Source of the DNA: Lachnospiraceae bacterium
GTDB taxonomy: Bacteria; Bacillota; Clostridia; Lachnospirales; Lachnospiraceae
Direction of reading: 5' to 3'
DNA: 64,000 nucleotides
Assembly (NCBI GenBank): GCA_028689655.1
Contig: JAQVCT010000001.1
Span: 248,001 to 312,000, forward strand
Made by a program: the position numbers and the translations under genes. The notes beneath the pieces were generated by a model, which did no database searches, was not told the DNA's origin, and saw only the letters and a program-made list of their open reading frames with translations. This document shows positions 44,157-53,368 of this stretch, one piece after another; position 1 is the stretch's first letter; each line of letters opens with the position of its first letter.

Positions 44157-45902
44157 TATTTTCTTATATATCTTCACCGTAAAGCAAGTATACTTTTCCG
44201 GTGTGATACTGGCGGAAAGTGCACAGGATCCTCCATAATACATGGCGATCCGCTCCCGGATGTTGAAGATTCCATAGCCTTTTGCAGGTGCGGAGAGAAC
44301 TTCCTCCAGTGTATCCATATTTAATTCCGGTCCATTATTATAAATGTGGAAGATCAGAAAATCCCCTTCCACATAATGTTCCACAATGACCAGACCCTTC
44401 TGATGTCCTTCCTCCATATAATCAATTCCATGCTTGATGGCATTTTCCACAATGGGCTGTAGCAGGAAGTTCAGCATCTTACATTCCAATCCCTCCTCAC
44501 TGATGCGGTACTCCACCTGGAAATCATTGTCATGGGTGGCGCGCTGTATATCCACATAGGAGCGGATATTCTCCAGTTCATTTCGAACGGTGGTGATCTG
44601 TTGTCCATTATTTAGAGCCGTGCGATAGAACTTTGCAATCAGACCGGTGATGTCTGCAATCTCATCATCCCCCTTGCGAAGTGCCTTCCACTTAATGGAG
44701 GACAGGCAGTTATAGAGAAAGTGGGGATTGATCTGCGCCTGCAATGCTTTCAGCTCCGTCGCCTTTTTTTCTATTTCTATCTTGTAGACCTTATTGATGG
44801 TCTCATTCAGACGCTCCGTCATCTGTGCCATGGCATTGGTCACCACGCCGATCTCGTCCGTATCCTCCGTATAATACGGGTTCTCCAGATCTCCTGCCGC
44901 AATCTCCTCCGACTTGCCTTTCAGGAGCATGATACGCCTGCTGAGGGTGGTGGAAAATAATCCCACAAAGATAAAGATCACCACAAGACAGATGAATACA
45001 AGAAGCAGCGTGGAGGTCAGAATGGAGGACACCTGATCAGAAATCATCTCCCGATCCACGAAGTAGCACACTGTCCAGTTCACATTCTGAATTTTAACAG
45101 ATTTCAACAGATAGGATTGATTCACCTCATTCAGTAATTGACGATCCTGCCTATTTCCCGTCTGGTCTGCATGAATCCGAGATTCTATTTCCATCTGTTT
45201 CTCCGCATCCTGCATATCCTTCACATACAGTTTATTCCCTGCATCATCCAATACCACGATACCATTATCCAGATACTCCATACTGCTAATGGGTTGTATC
45301 ATGCGATTCATATAAAATTCTGTTCGCATCACCCCGATGGGCTTGCTGGTGGTGGCAGTATCCAGAATCGTCCTGGTGGCGTAGAGTCTTCCATCCTCCA
45401 CAGACCACACTGTATTGAAGTTTGTCTGATGAGCCCGATACCACAGTTCCTGTTCATAATGGCTGGCAGATTTCAGAAAGGAACCCACGTCATCATGTAC
45501 CAGCGGTGTGATGATCTCAATGCCTTTGATATTCAGATCACTGGTGATAAAATACCAGAAGACCGGCTCAACTGTTTTATTCAGCGTCTGGGCAATGGCG
45601 GCATTATTATAGGCATTATTCTCCAGGGTATTGCGAAATTCCAGATTGTATGCCAGATATTTCATGAAATCATTCTCCCTTTGAAAAGATGCATCCATCT
45701 CAATTTCCAGTCTGGAGAGATTATTTTCCATGGTCTCTTCCGTCTGTCTCATGAGGTTATGATTGGCAACCATAAAGGCATATGTTCCCAATACCATCAC
45801 CGGAATCAGGATCAGTATGGTAAAGCTAATGACCAGTTTTTTCCTGATGGACGCTTTTCCTGTAAACCATTTCCATAGTTTTCTCAACTTTTTCTCCTTC
45901 AC
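44124..45902 (-). CDS. YesM-type sensor histidine kinase
   Basis: Membrane kinase of up to 592 residues of the LytS/YesM class. TM helix near 22-43, an extracytoplasmic sensor, TM near 295-315, HAMP (LSRRIMLLKGKSEEIAAGDL), His-kinase motif LQAQINPHFLYNCLSSIKWKA and ATPase domain with LLQPIVENAIKHG. Start as GTG at 45902 is uncertain: a TTG five codons later has AAGGAG six nt before it. The C-terminus FEEAILRMRY and stop are encoded by a fragment of the 153-bp repeat. Pairs with the YesN-type regulator 22 bp upstream to control the sugar importer. Confidence 0.88.
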   Translation of the reverse strand: MKEKKLRKLWKWFTGKASIRKKLVISFTILILIPVMVLGTYAFMVANHNLMRQTEETMENNLSRLEIEMDASFQRENDFMKYLAYNLEFRNTLENNAYNNAAIAQTLNKTVEPVFWYFITSDLNIKGIEIITPLVHDDVGSFLKSASHYEQELWYRAHQTNFNTVWSVEDGRLYATRTILDTATTSKPIGVMRTEFYMNRMIQPISSMEYLDNGIVVLDDAGNKLYVKDMQDAEKQMEIESRIHADQTGNRQDRQLLNEVNQSYLLKSVKIQNVNWTVCYFVDREMISDQVSSILTSTLLLVFICLVVIFIFVGLFSTTLSRRIMLLKGKSEEIAAGDLENPYYTEDTDEIGVVTNAMAQMTERLNETINKVYKIEIEKKATELKALQAQINPHFLYNCLSSIKWKALRKGDDEIADITGLIAKFYRTALNNGQQITTVRNELENIRSYVDIQRATHDNDFQVEYRISEEGLECKMLNFLLQPIVENAIKHGIDYMEEGHQKGLVIVEHYVEGDFLIFHIYNNGPELNMDTLEEVLSAPAKGYGIFNIRERIAMYYGGSCALSASITPEKYTCFTVKIYKKIFEEAILRMRY

Positions 45903-45924
45903 GACTCACACCCTAATTTACAGT

Positions 45925-47466
45925 TCATTCGCTGTCCCCCATACCTTTGCCCACGTTCTCCTTGTACTGCTTCGGTGTGACTCCATACATATTCTTAAAA
46001 AGTCTGTTAAAATATGGCTGATTCATGTAACCACAGGCTTTTCCCACATCTATGATCTTCCTGTCCCCCTTCTCCAGCATGGCCTTAGCTTTCTCCATCC
46101 GGTAACAGGTGAGATACTTCACAAGATTATTCCCTGTCTCCTGTTTAAAAATATAGCTCAAATATGCAGGTGTCAGTCCCACCCGCTCCGCCAGATCATC
46201 CAGGCTCAGATCTTTTGCGTATTCATTTCCAATCATTTTCTTCACTTTCGCCACCGCCGATCCGTCCGACTCGCCTATGTTGGCACTGATCTTTTCCGCC
46301 TCCGCCAATGCATCTGCGAGGACCTGTCGAATCTCTTCCAGGTTGGCACTTTTCATGATCTTGTCCGTGGTGGTAAAGACTACATTTTCATTATAAATGT
46401 CAAAAGTCATATATAATGCCTTCACAATATCCAGTAAAATATATTTGGTATAGAAAGCACTGATGGCTCTGTCTCTCTCCAGTCGGTTGAAATAAATATC
46501 CAGCTGTTCCCGCATGGCAGGCAGATTCTTATCCTCCAGACATCGCATAATAGAGTCCCTGATCTGCAATGCCTCCTCCGTCTTACTATGGCTGTCAACA
46601 CCCAGTTCCGAAGAGTAGATGATACCTGCAAAATAGCTGAACGTATCCTCACGCAGTTCCTCCAGCTGCTCCAGCTTCTCACCGATCAACTCCGTTCCGG
46701 TAAATTTATCCCCAACGATAATAGAGATCCGTTCCTCACTCAGCCTTGTCATATCCAGATAAATACGCTTCACCATCTTCTCAATCTCTCCGTCATCGAT
46801 TCTGGCATAGTATAGGAAGAGATAGGTAAGATTTGGATATAGGTTTATCTTTTCGTAATGAATATTCATATACTTTGGCAAGATACCTTCAAAGGCCTCT
46901 TCCTGTGTTTCAAAATAATTATTCTTTGTCTCTATACTGATAAAGAGCATATATTTCCCCGAAAGATCAATGTTATAATTGCGAAGTCGCTCCATCATGC
47001 CTGTATCAAATTCCTTTGCACTTACCATACGATAAAGCAACAATTTTTTGTCCGCTCCCAGAAGTGCCCTCCGCTCTGTCATCTGCTGCTCGTGCTCCGC
47101 ACACCTGTCCATGGCTTTCTTCATGACTGCTTCAAATTCATCCAGCTCTATTGGCTTTAGAAGATAATTCACCGCATTGGCATCACAGGCTTTTTGGGCA
47201 TATTCAAACTCACTGTATGCACTGAAAATGATAATTACCACGTTACTGTCATATTCGTTCACTTCCTTGGCAAGCTCAAGTCCATCCATAAATGGCATCT
47301 TCACATCCGTGAAGAGAATATCCACATGATGGGATTTCACATATTCCAGAGCTACTTTTCCGTTCTGTGCCTCCGCAACAGTCATTGGCAGTTTATACTT
47401 CTCGATTAGGAATTTCATTCCGTCCCGCTCATTTTTTTCATCATCCACCAGCAAAATATGATACAT
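45925..47466 (-). CDS. YesN-type response regulator (AraC effector)
   Basis: Regulator of 513 residues: receiver with LLVDDEKNERDG, Asp in ILFTDVKMPFMDGLEL and Lys in YLLKPIEL; a long middle region; and a C-terminal AraC double HTH (DLSLDDLAERVGLTPAYLSYIFKQETG, RKIIDVGKACGYMNQPYFNRLFKNMYGVTPKQYKE). First gene of the operon with the YesM-type kinase; expected to activate the downstream binding protein, permease and phosphorylase genes. Confidence 0.93.
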   Translation of the reverse strand: MYHILLVDDEKNERDGMKFLIEKYKLPMTVAEAQNGKVALEYVKSHHVDILFTDVKMPFMDGLELAKEVNEYDSNVVIIIFSAYSEFEYAQKACDANAVNYLLKPIELDEFEAVMKKAMDRCAEHEQQMTERRALLGADKKLLLYRMVSAKEFDTGMMERLRNYNIDLSGKYMLFISIETKNNYFETQEEAFEGILPKYMNIHYEKINLYPNLTYLFLYYARIDDGEIEKMVKRIYLDMTRLSEERISIIVGDKFTGTELIGEKLEQLEELREDTFSYFAGIIYSSELGVDSHSKTEEALQIRDSIMRCLEDKNLPAMREQLDIYFNRLERDRAISAFYTKYILLDIVKALYMTFDIYNENVVFTTTDKIMKSANLEEIRQVLADALAEAEKISANIGESDGSAVAKVKKMIGNEYAKDLSLDDLAERVGLTPAYLSYIFKQETGNNLVKYLTCYRMEKAKAMLEKGDRKIIDVGKACGYMNQPYFNRLFKNMYGVTPKQYKENVGKGMGDSE

Positions 47467-47585
47467 CTCATTCCTCCCCCAGAAACACTTTGATTGTCAG
47501 TTACCCACTTTCCATCATAAAGCATTTTAGATGCAATTCCCATGTTATTTTTTTTGGAATCCTTGCACTTTTTCTATTTTAATTC

Positions 47586-47664
47586 GTAACTATTCAGAAA
47601 AAGACCATATGCATACAAAACGCTCCCCTCTTCCTGTGAAAACGCCCTGTATCATATGGTCTTT
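47586..47664. terminator. Terminator with an isolated end of the 153-bp element
   Basis: AAAGACCATATG (47600-47611) pairs with CATATGGTCTTT (47653-47664), a perfect 12-bp stem with a long loop, likely terminating the minus-strand gene at 47702. Directly next to it GTAACTATTCAG (47586-47597) is identical to the terminal repeat of the 153-bp element. The rest of the 235-bp gap from 47467 to 47701 shows nothing. Confidence 0.65.
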
Positions 47665-47701
47665 CTATTCTTCTTATGATGCTGTTATTCTTTTTCCGTC
47701 C

Positions 47702-48265
47702 TTATGCCGTGGCATACATGAAGTTCGATTCATATGCATTCATGGCTTTCGCACTCTGAAATTCTGTGGGAACTTCACCTTTTTTGGACAATTGTATGGC
47801 AGTCACCATCTCAGTATTTCCCACCTTTGTGGTGATCTCCAACTGTCTGCTTCCATCTGGATTGAGCACGATCTGTGTGGTCACTTCCGAACTGTCTGAC
47901 TCTTCGTTGTCACTGGCTGCCGCACTTCCTGCTGATCCTTCCGTCGCCTCGATAGGAACCGGCTCATCATCCTGTTCCGGTACTACAGCGTCTGTCGTCG
48001 AAGTGTTCTCTGTACCCTGCACCTGACTGGCATCCAACATCTGTGCCAGGATGTCCATAAAGCTTCCGGCCTTTGAGGCATTGAAAGCATCCATCGCAGA
48101 GATATTCGAAGTATTTCTCCCGTTGGTATTTTGTACATCCACGTCCTCCACCGGGTCGAGCGCTGCAATCTTCGCAAAATCCAGATCACCATCCGTACTT
48201 GCCGCCAAACTCCCATAGGTCTGTTGCAGATAGAGATTAAAGGGACTTAATCCTGATATTTCCAT
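47702..48265 (-). CDS. Hypothetical acidic protein
   Basis: Not recognised. Protein of 187 residues, start ATG after AAAGGAG. N-terminus MEISGLSPFNLYLQQTYGSLA, an Ala/Asn/Ser-rich middle, an acidic low-complexity stretch (about 95-130, many Glu, Asp, Ser) and a C-terminal part VTTQIVLNPDGSRQLEITTK that looks like beta hairpins. No signal peptide, TM segment or cysteine. It stands alone with its own terminator. The shape, with a helical N-terminus and disordered middle, could suit an exported or scaffold protein but no function is claimed. Confidence 0.75.
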   Translation of the reverse strand: MEISGLSPFNLYLQQTYGSLAASTDGDLDFAKIAALDPVEDVDVQNTNGRNTSNISAMDAFNASKAGSFMDILAQMLDASQVQGTENTSTTDAVVPEQDDEPVPIEATEGSAGSAAASDNEESDSSEVTTQIVLNPDGSRQLEITTKVGNTEMVTAIQLSKKGEVPTEFQSAKAMNAYESNFMYATA

Positions 48266-48459
48266 GGTTTCTCTCCTTTCCAGAAGTTAATCGTTCCATC
48301 GATTTTCCTGCGCTCTCCCTAGCTGCACTTCTATTTATATTTTCGGACACCCTGGAAAATTTCTGAACCTCATCACAGAAATTTCACAAATACAGGTATC
48401 CGGTTCCATGTGTCGGCGGGCAAGCGTCTCGGCACATGAGAAATGATGCCCAGCTAATT

Positions 48460-49263
48460 TCACAATGTCAGCAGAAGTTTTTTCAGCACTTTTAATACGC
48501 CATCATTCACATTCCTATCTGCGATAAAGTTTGCCTTTGCTTTGACCTCCGGTCTTGCATTACCAATCGCCACACTATATCCGGCTGACTCCATCATTTC
48601 CAAATCGTTGATGTTATCCCCAAATACCATGGTTTCCTCCGGCGTTATCCCCAATTTTTTCTGCAATTCTTTCAGTTTTGCACCTTTGCTTGCATGTTTA
48701 TGGATACAGTCGATCCACATGACGCCGGCGCAGCTCATCTGCAGTTTATCCTGCCATTTTGGAATGAAGTGAGGTGCCGCCTTCTCTTCCGCGGCGGTCT
48801 TGTGATACAGGGATACTTTTATCAGTGGATCGTCCTCCGGTGTCTCATAGATACTGGCAATCTCCCGCACTTTAAAATGATAGGAATCACTGAGCCAGTG
48901 TGCCATCTCTGTCTCTTTATCCAATACATAAGTGAATTTCTCTCCACACAGCGTCACCTCGCACTCCGGTATGGCAATGATCTCCTCTGCCATTTCTCTT
49001 GCCATGTCTGTATCTATGGTAGACACACTGTAGATGGTATCGTAATCCCGCAGAACAGCTCCGCCATCTGTAATATAGTAGATTTCCTTTGCTATGGGAT
49101 GAAACAAATGCTCGATGCTACTGAACTGTCTTCCACTGGCTGCTGTGAACACCACTCCTTTTTCCCGCAGCTTGCGTATCACATCATAAATCTCTGCATT
49201 GATCTCTCCTGATCCGTCCGGAACCAAGGTTCCATCGATATCACTGGCTATTAATTTAATCAT
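48460..49263 (-). CDS. Cof-type HAD phosphatase
   Basis: Cytosolic HAD-IIB hydrolase of 267 residues. Motif I LIASDIDGTLV, motif II TAASGRQFSS, Lys within HKHASKGAKLKELQKKLG and motif IV MVFGDNINDLEMMESAGYSVAIGNA are all present, with a C2 cap between. Such enzymes dephosphorylate sugar phosphates, FMN or PLP. No neighbour indicates a substrate. Confidence 0.93.
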   Translation of the reverse strand: MIKLIASDIDGTLVPDGSGEINAEIYDVIRKLREKGVVFTAASGRQFSSIEHLFHPIAKEIYYITDGGAVLRDYDTIYSVSTIDTDMAREMAEEIIAIPECEVTLCGEKFTYVLDKETEMAHWLSDSYHFKVREIASIYETPEDDPLIKVSLYHKTAAEEKAAPHFIPKWQDKLQMSCAGVMWIDCIHKHASKGAKLKELQKKLGITPEETMVFGDNINDLEMMESAGYSVAIGNARPEVKAKANFIADRNVNDGVLKVLKKLLLTL

Positions 49264-49559
49264 TTTTCTTATCCTTTCAATATTACCTATACTAATTACA
49301 TCCTGAGCAGACTCTCCTTATCAATTAGTAAAAGATAAGGATCTCTTCCTTTCAAACATCCCTATCTTATCACAACTTTCCTCCATGCGACTACCAATGG
49401 CTTTATCTTTTTACATTTCTGGTACCTAATTGATTCCTGGATTTTACATTTTACCCTGTCTCATCACTTTTGGAAGAATTGATATCAGCGGTATCGTTAT
49501 TTTCCTGATGGCTGATCTACATTCTTTATTTATTTTCATTTGTACGAATTTGAATTCTG
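49264..49559. other. Intergenic stretch without recognised content
   Basis: 296 bp between the GGDEF and Cof phosphatase genes. An imperfect repeat GATAAGGAT ... ATCCCTATCTTATC near 49333-49372 could be a weak terminator for the GGDEF-side or an AT-rich hairpin. Nothing else was seen. Confidence 0.4.
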
Positions 49560-50846
49560 CTAATCCATCACACAGTTTCGTCCGCTGGATTTTCCGGCAT
49601 AGAGTTTGTCATCGGCTTCCTTCAGGATCACATTGATCTCTTTGTTACAATCGCCCTCCACCACACCGAAGGTCATGGTGACCTTGATTTTCTGATCCTG
49701 ATAATCCACTTCGGTGGAGCGTATATGCCCCAGAATATCATTCAGCGCTTCTGCCGCTACCTTCTGCGTAGCATTTTCATATACTAATAAGAATTCTTCG
49801 CCGCCCCATCTGGCTGCAAATCCACGTCCCACCATATTCTGATTCAGAATCTTTGCAACGCTTTTTAGAATAGCATCTCCTGCTTCATGTCCATAGGTAT
49901 CATTGACTTTTTTGAAAAAGTCGATATCTCCAATGGATACGGAGAAAGGTGCACCTGTTTTCTTTGCCCGCTCATAGATTGCTTTCGTCTTACGTTCACC
50001 GCTTCTGCGATTGTAGAGCTTGGTCAATGCATCCTGCTCTATCAAAATACGCAGTGCTTTCTGCATATGCAGGATAGAACGTCCCATCTCGCCAAACTCG
50101 TCCGGTCTGTTCAGTACCTTATCATCCAGCTTCGAAGTGAGATTTCCCTTCTCCACACTGCTCAGGAAACTTTTGATTTCCTGGATGATATCTACGATTC
50201 TCCGGGTAAATCCGATGCTGACTAAACTGGTGAGTACCATGGCTGCCACAGCCAGCACAAAGATCAGATACACGGATCTGTGAATCATGGCATTGACATT
50301 ATCCGCAGGCTTTGCCGCTGCGATCATGCCGACACAAGTTCCATCTTCATTGTACAAAGGTGCATAGTATGCAAAATATTCATCGCTTCCTATGGACGCA
50401 TTGTTGTAAAATTTTTCCTGTTTCTGATCATAGACTTCTCTTAATATCATGGGATGTGCAGCCGTAGCAATAATCCGGGTTCCATCTTCATCTTCAATGG
50501 TGGTCAGGACACGGGTGTCCTGATAAAAAATAGTAATGTCTATCCCCGTTTCTTTTTTGATTTTGTCTATAATATCATATTTTCCACTGATGACCTGATT
50601 TCCTTTGATCAACTGTAATGCTTTTTCTCCCTGTAACTGCAAGGCATAATCTCCAGGATACGCTACATCATATGTATTTAGCACCGATATTGCCAGATTT
50701 TTCAGCCCACTACGCACTTCTGTCTGCATGGATTTGGTAAAAGTTCCCGAACTGAATATTACAATGAGAATTCCCAGTATTAATATAGGAAATATTGTCA
50801 TCCTTAAAAATATAAATTTCAGACTCTTCCGTTTATTATTTTCCAT
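49560..50846 (-). CDS. Diguanylate cyclase with Cache sensor and HAMP
   Basis: Membrane GGDEF protein of 428 residues. TM near 8-30, extracytoplasmic Cache-like domain (GTRIIATAAHPMILREVYDQ, YYAPLYNEDGTCVGMIAAAKP), TM near 195-215, HAMP and a C-terminal GGDEF domain: DALTKLYNRR, GDIDFFKKVNDTYGHEAGD and active-site RWGGEEF. The inhibitory I-site (RxxD five residues before GGEEF) is absent: the sequence is RGFA. The ATG at 50846 after AAAGGAG is used. It should make cyclic di-GMP in response to an external ligand. Confidence 0.92.
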   Translation of the reverse strand: MENNKRKSLKFIFLRMTIFPILILGILIVIFSSGTFTKSMQTEVRSGLKNLAISVLNTYDVAYPGDYALQLQGEKALQLIKGNQVISGKYDIIDKIKKETGIDITIFYQDTRVLTTIEDEDGTRIIATAAHPMILREVYDQKQEKFYNNASIGSDEYFAYYAPLYNEDGTCVGMIAAAKPADNVNAMIHRSVYLIFVLAVAAMVLTSLVSIGFTRRIVDIIQEIKSFLSSVEKGNLTSKLDDKVLNRPDEFGEMGRSILHMQKALRILIEQDALTKLYNRRSGERKTKAIYERAKKTGAPFSVSIGDIDFFKKVNDTYGHEAGDAILKSVAKILNQNMVGRGFAARWGGEEFLLVYENATQKVAAEALNDILGHIRSTEVDYQDQKIKVTMTFGVVEGDCNKEINVILKEADDKLYAGKSSGRNCVMD

Positions 50847-50938
50847 ACTTGCTCCTTTCAGCATAACCACCTTCACGGCTGGTCTGTTATGACTCACTGT
50901 GAGTATCTGAAGCTGACAGATGCGCAGCGCTGATCCAA

Positions 50939-51898
50939 TTATGCTCCTGTTACCAACTGCTGATAAATGTAATCCGCCAAAATGCTGTGAGCCCGTGCGG
51001 ATGGATGGATACCGTCCTTCATATATACTGATTTCTGGCTGGCAAAATTAAGGTTTGCCGGCGTATACAGATCCAGCACACGGAAATTATAAAAACCTGC
51101 CATATCTATTACCGCCTGAGCATATTGATTCAGTGTATTTCCATAAGCATTCTTTTTGCCGTCATTTTCCCGCCTGAGAGGTGTTAGAAATACAATATCC
51201 GCCGAAGGGTACATCTGCTGCAGACCGCACATGAGCTGATTCAATCCACCGTAAAATGTTTCCTGATGGCGATCTCCGAAAGTGCCAAGGGCTGTGTCAA
51301 ATCCCCAGTCATTGGTACCGCCGAACACGAAAATCACGTTGGCATTAGGATCCATGGCAACATAGCGATCCAGGAATCGATCGGGATGATTTCCTGCCAC
51401 CGCTGAGCCGCCCAGTCCATAATTGCGGACGGTCGCTCCCATTTTATTGCCAAGAAGTGCCGCATAGGTCTGACTCTGTGAACTTAACTTTTCTCCTGCC
51501 GTCACACTGTCCCCCAGCATATTCATGATGACCTGCTTTCCCTGAAGATTCAGTTTTGTACCGGTAACGCTTCCATCACCGCCGTTATATAATCTCACAT
51601 TGTCATGAGAAATATATCCCACATTTCCCTTATAATAGATCTGATACCAGTAATTATCTGTCAGCGCATAGACGATGGCTATGGTATCCTTTTCCAGGAT
51701 TCCCATGGGCGCATATTCTGTAGATGGACCCACATAGACCACATGTGCCTGTGTGGTCTCGATATAGATAGGAAGACCTACTGTCTCCGCCTTCACCTTC
51801 ATGGGATTCAACATTCCTATGAGGAAAAGAAAACACGCTATTTTCTGTAATCTATGTATGATTGTTCTTTTATTCTTATGCTGAGGTTTATTGTGCAT
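50939..51898 (-). CDS. Secreted SGNH/GDSL hydrolase with SH3-like domain
   Basis: Protein of 320 residues with an N-terminal signal peptide ending near MKVKAE. A bacterial SH3 segment (about 38-95; VVYVGPSTEYAPMGILEKDTIA, WYQIYYKGNVGYIS) suggests wall binding. The SGNH domain has block I NMLGDSVTAG with Ser, GGSAV, FGGTNDWGF block III and DGIHPSARAH block V with catalytic Asp and His. Likely deacetylates a cell-wall or extracellular glycan. The ATG with AAAGGAG is used; a frame 66 codons longer has no ribosome site and would hide the signal peptide. Confidence 0.88.
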   Translation of the reverse strand: MHNKPQHKNKRTIIHRLQKIACFLFLIGMLNPMKVKAETVGLPIYIETTQAHVVYVGPSTEYAPMGILEKDTIAIVYALTDNYWYQIYYKGNVGYISHDNVRLYNGGDGSVTGTKLNLQGKQVIMNMLGDSVTAGEKLSSQSQTYAALLGNKMGATVRNYGLGGSAVAGNHPDRFLDRYVAMDPNANVIFVFGGTNDWGFDTALGTFGDRHQETFYGGLNQLMCGLQQMYPSADIVFLTPLRRENDGKKNAYGNTLNQYAQAVIDMAGFYNFRVLDLYTPANLNFASQKSVYMKDGIHPSARAHSILADYIYQQLVTGA

Positions 51899-52032
51899 TG
51901 CTGTCTCCTTTTTTCTCTCCATTTCCCATAGGGCATCACTGTGTTCTCTTTCTTCCACCGGGTCTGTCCTTCCTATATTTAGTGTAGCTAATATGATTAA
52001 TGCCGTCAATAATAAAACATGAATTTTCAATA

Positions 52033-52079
52033 CAAAGAACAGAGTGTCTTCAACACTCTTGTGATACCAAGGATGCTTG
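52033..52079 (+). repeat. Eroded copy of the modular hairpin element
   Basis: AGAGTGTCTTCAACACTCTT followed by GTGATACCAAGGATGCTT resembles the first module and the GAAGATGCT segment of the elements at 36042 and 63431. It lies in the 207-bp gap between the MGMT-like and SGNH genes; nothing else is seen in that gap. Confidence 0.45.
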
Positions 52080-52105
52080 ATCAAGTGGACAGGCATTCCA
52101 TATCT

Positions 52106-52414
52106 CTAACAATCCCATATAAATTTTTTCAGATCCACATGATTATCGTCCCGAAAGGAGACATCCTCCTGGAGCAGCAGATATTTCTGCTCCTGCCATC
52201 CCGGTACCAGACGTCCCGCATGATTCACCACCCGATGGCAGGGATACTTACCATAATATTCCGCCTGGCTCAATACTTTCCCTACCAGCCGGGCATTTTT
52301 CTCTCTTCCGATCAATCTGGCGATCTGCCCATAAGTAGCCACCCTTCCCCGGGGTATCTCCTCCACCACCGACAAAACCTCATAGATCAAATCTTCATCC
52401 AAGACCTTTCCCAT
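52106..52414 (-). CDS. MGMT-family DNA methyltransferase-like protein
   Basis: Single-domain protein of 102 residues corresponding to the C-terminal half of O6-alkylguanine-DNA alkyltransferase. VATYGQIARLIG is the DNA-binding HTH and YPCHRVV contains the alkyl-acceptor Cys (about 59); alkyltransferase-like proteins instead have Trp there. Without the N-terminal domain, repair activity is uncertain. The ATG at 52414 has AGGAG seven nt upstream. Between it and the HipA-like gene is a 6-bp tandem repeat. Confidence 0.85.
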   Translation of the reverse strand: MGKVLDEDLIYEVLSVVEEIPRGRVATYGQIARLIGREKNARLVGKVLSQAEYYGKYPCHRVVNHAGRLVPGWQEQKYLLLQEDVSFRDDNHVDLKKFIWDC

Positions 52415-52443
52415 CTGCACGCTCCTGCACTTTTCTATCCTGT

Positions 52444-52524
52444 CTACACCTACACCTACACCTACACCTACACCTACACCTACACCTACACCTACACCTA
52501 CACCTACACCTACACCTACACCTA
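52444..52524. repeat. Hexanucleotide tandem repeat, 13.5 copies
   Basis: CTACAC (GTGTAG on the coding strand) repeated without visible interruption for 81 bp. The stop TAG of the HipA-like gene is the first triplet of the array. It fills the space between that stop and the ribosome site of the MGMT-like gene. Slippage would change spacer length in 6-bp steps without affecting either reading frame. Confidence 0.97.
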
Positions 52525-53364
52525 AGATTTTAGCACTTCCATAAATAAATATGGATATTTTCTCATCTGTTCATGGAGTAATTCTTCCACTCTGTTTCTC
52601 TCTCTTTCCGTGTAATGATCGGCCTTGTCCAAAAGTACTTTCACATCTTTTCCTGTAAAGAAAAACTTTAGGTTGCACCCGAACAACTGCTCCGAAACCT
52701 CCAACTGCTCCTGAAAATCCTGACAAATCGTCTTTGGCTTGCAGCTATCGATGAGTTCATAGAGCTCTCCCCCCAGGGGATAGTCCATCTTTGTGTCCGA
52801 TAGTAATCCTGCCCCCTGGTCAAATATGGGGCAATAATCAAAGTCTCCCTTCTGATTCATGAGAACTGCGATATTATGGGTGTGTCGATCCTCATTGAGA
52901 AACAGGGCATCGATGGTGAACAATTTGTTCATATAGATACCGAACTTTGTAAGCCCTGTAATCCGTTCCACCTGATTTACCAGAAAATGTAATCTCTCCC
53001 CATTGTCAGTAATCTGATAGATACATTTGTTCAGACTTTCGTCAAAAAAGCTTTTGAATAGTCGCTCCAGGGTAATGATCTGCCATCCATCCTCCAGAAA
53101 ATTTTCACTTTTGCAGCCATTATAGATTGTCTTTTTATACTTGATTTTCTCCAGATCGTAGATTACATATTCTGATTTGTCCAGCGTGGATTTCTCCAGC
53201 AGGGCAGATACCAGGTATTCTGCCAGCCCCTCATATCCCAGATAATCCGCCTTATACCAGGTATCTTCATTTTTCCACTTTAACTGATTTCCCTTGGAAG
53301 ACTGTACAATATTGGTCTTCGCATCCTGTTCAAATACCTCGATCACGCCATCACCCCCCGACAT
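52522..53364 (-). CDS. HipA-like protein kinase
   Basis: Protein of 280 residues resembling the kinase core of HipA/CtkA toxins. WYKADYLGYEGLAEYLVSALL holds the likely ATP lysine (Lys38), NEDRHTHN (157-164) is the catalytic loop with Asp and Asn, and FDQG (181-184) the Mg-binding DFG equivalent. It is smaller than E. coli HipA (440) and lacks the N-terminal subdomain. The XRE gene ends 4 bp upstream, as in toxin-antitoxin operons. An alternative GTG six codons in has a better ribosome site (GGGGGG). Target unknown. Confidence 0.85.
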   Translation of the reverse strand: MSGGDGVIEVFEQDAKTNIVQSSKGNQLKWKNEDTWYKADYLGYEGLAEYLVSALLEKSTLDKSEYVIYDLEKIKYKKTIYNGCKSENFLEDGWQIITLERLFKSFFDESLNKCIYQITDNGERLHFLVNQVERITGLTKFGIYMNKLFTIDALFLNEDRHTHNIAVLMNQKGDFDYCPIFDQGAGLLSDTKMDYPLGGELYELIDSCKPKTICQDFQEQLEVSEQLFGCNLKFFFTGKDVKVLLDKADHYTERERNRVEELLHEQMRKYPYLFMEVLKS

Positions 53365-53368
53365 GTAC

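Noticed and set aside
45138-45878. Plus-strand open frame of 246 codons
   Set aside because: Antisense to the sensor region of the YesM-type kinase, no ribosome site and no recognisable motif.
52019-52525. Plus-strand frame ending in Tyr-Thr repeats
   Set aside because: Its tail is the hexamer repeat and its body is antisense to the MGMT-like gene.
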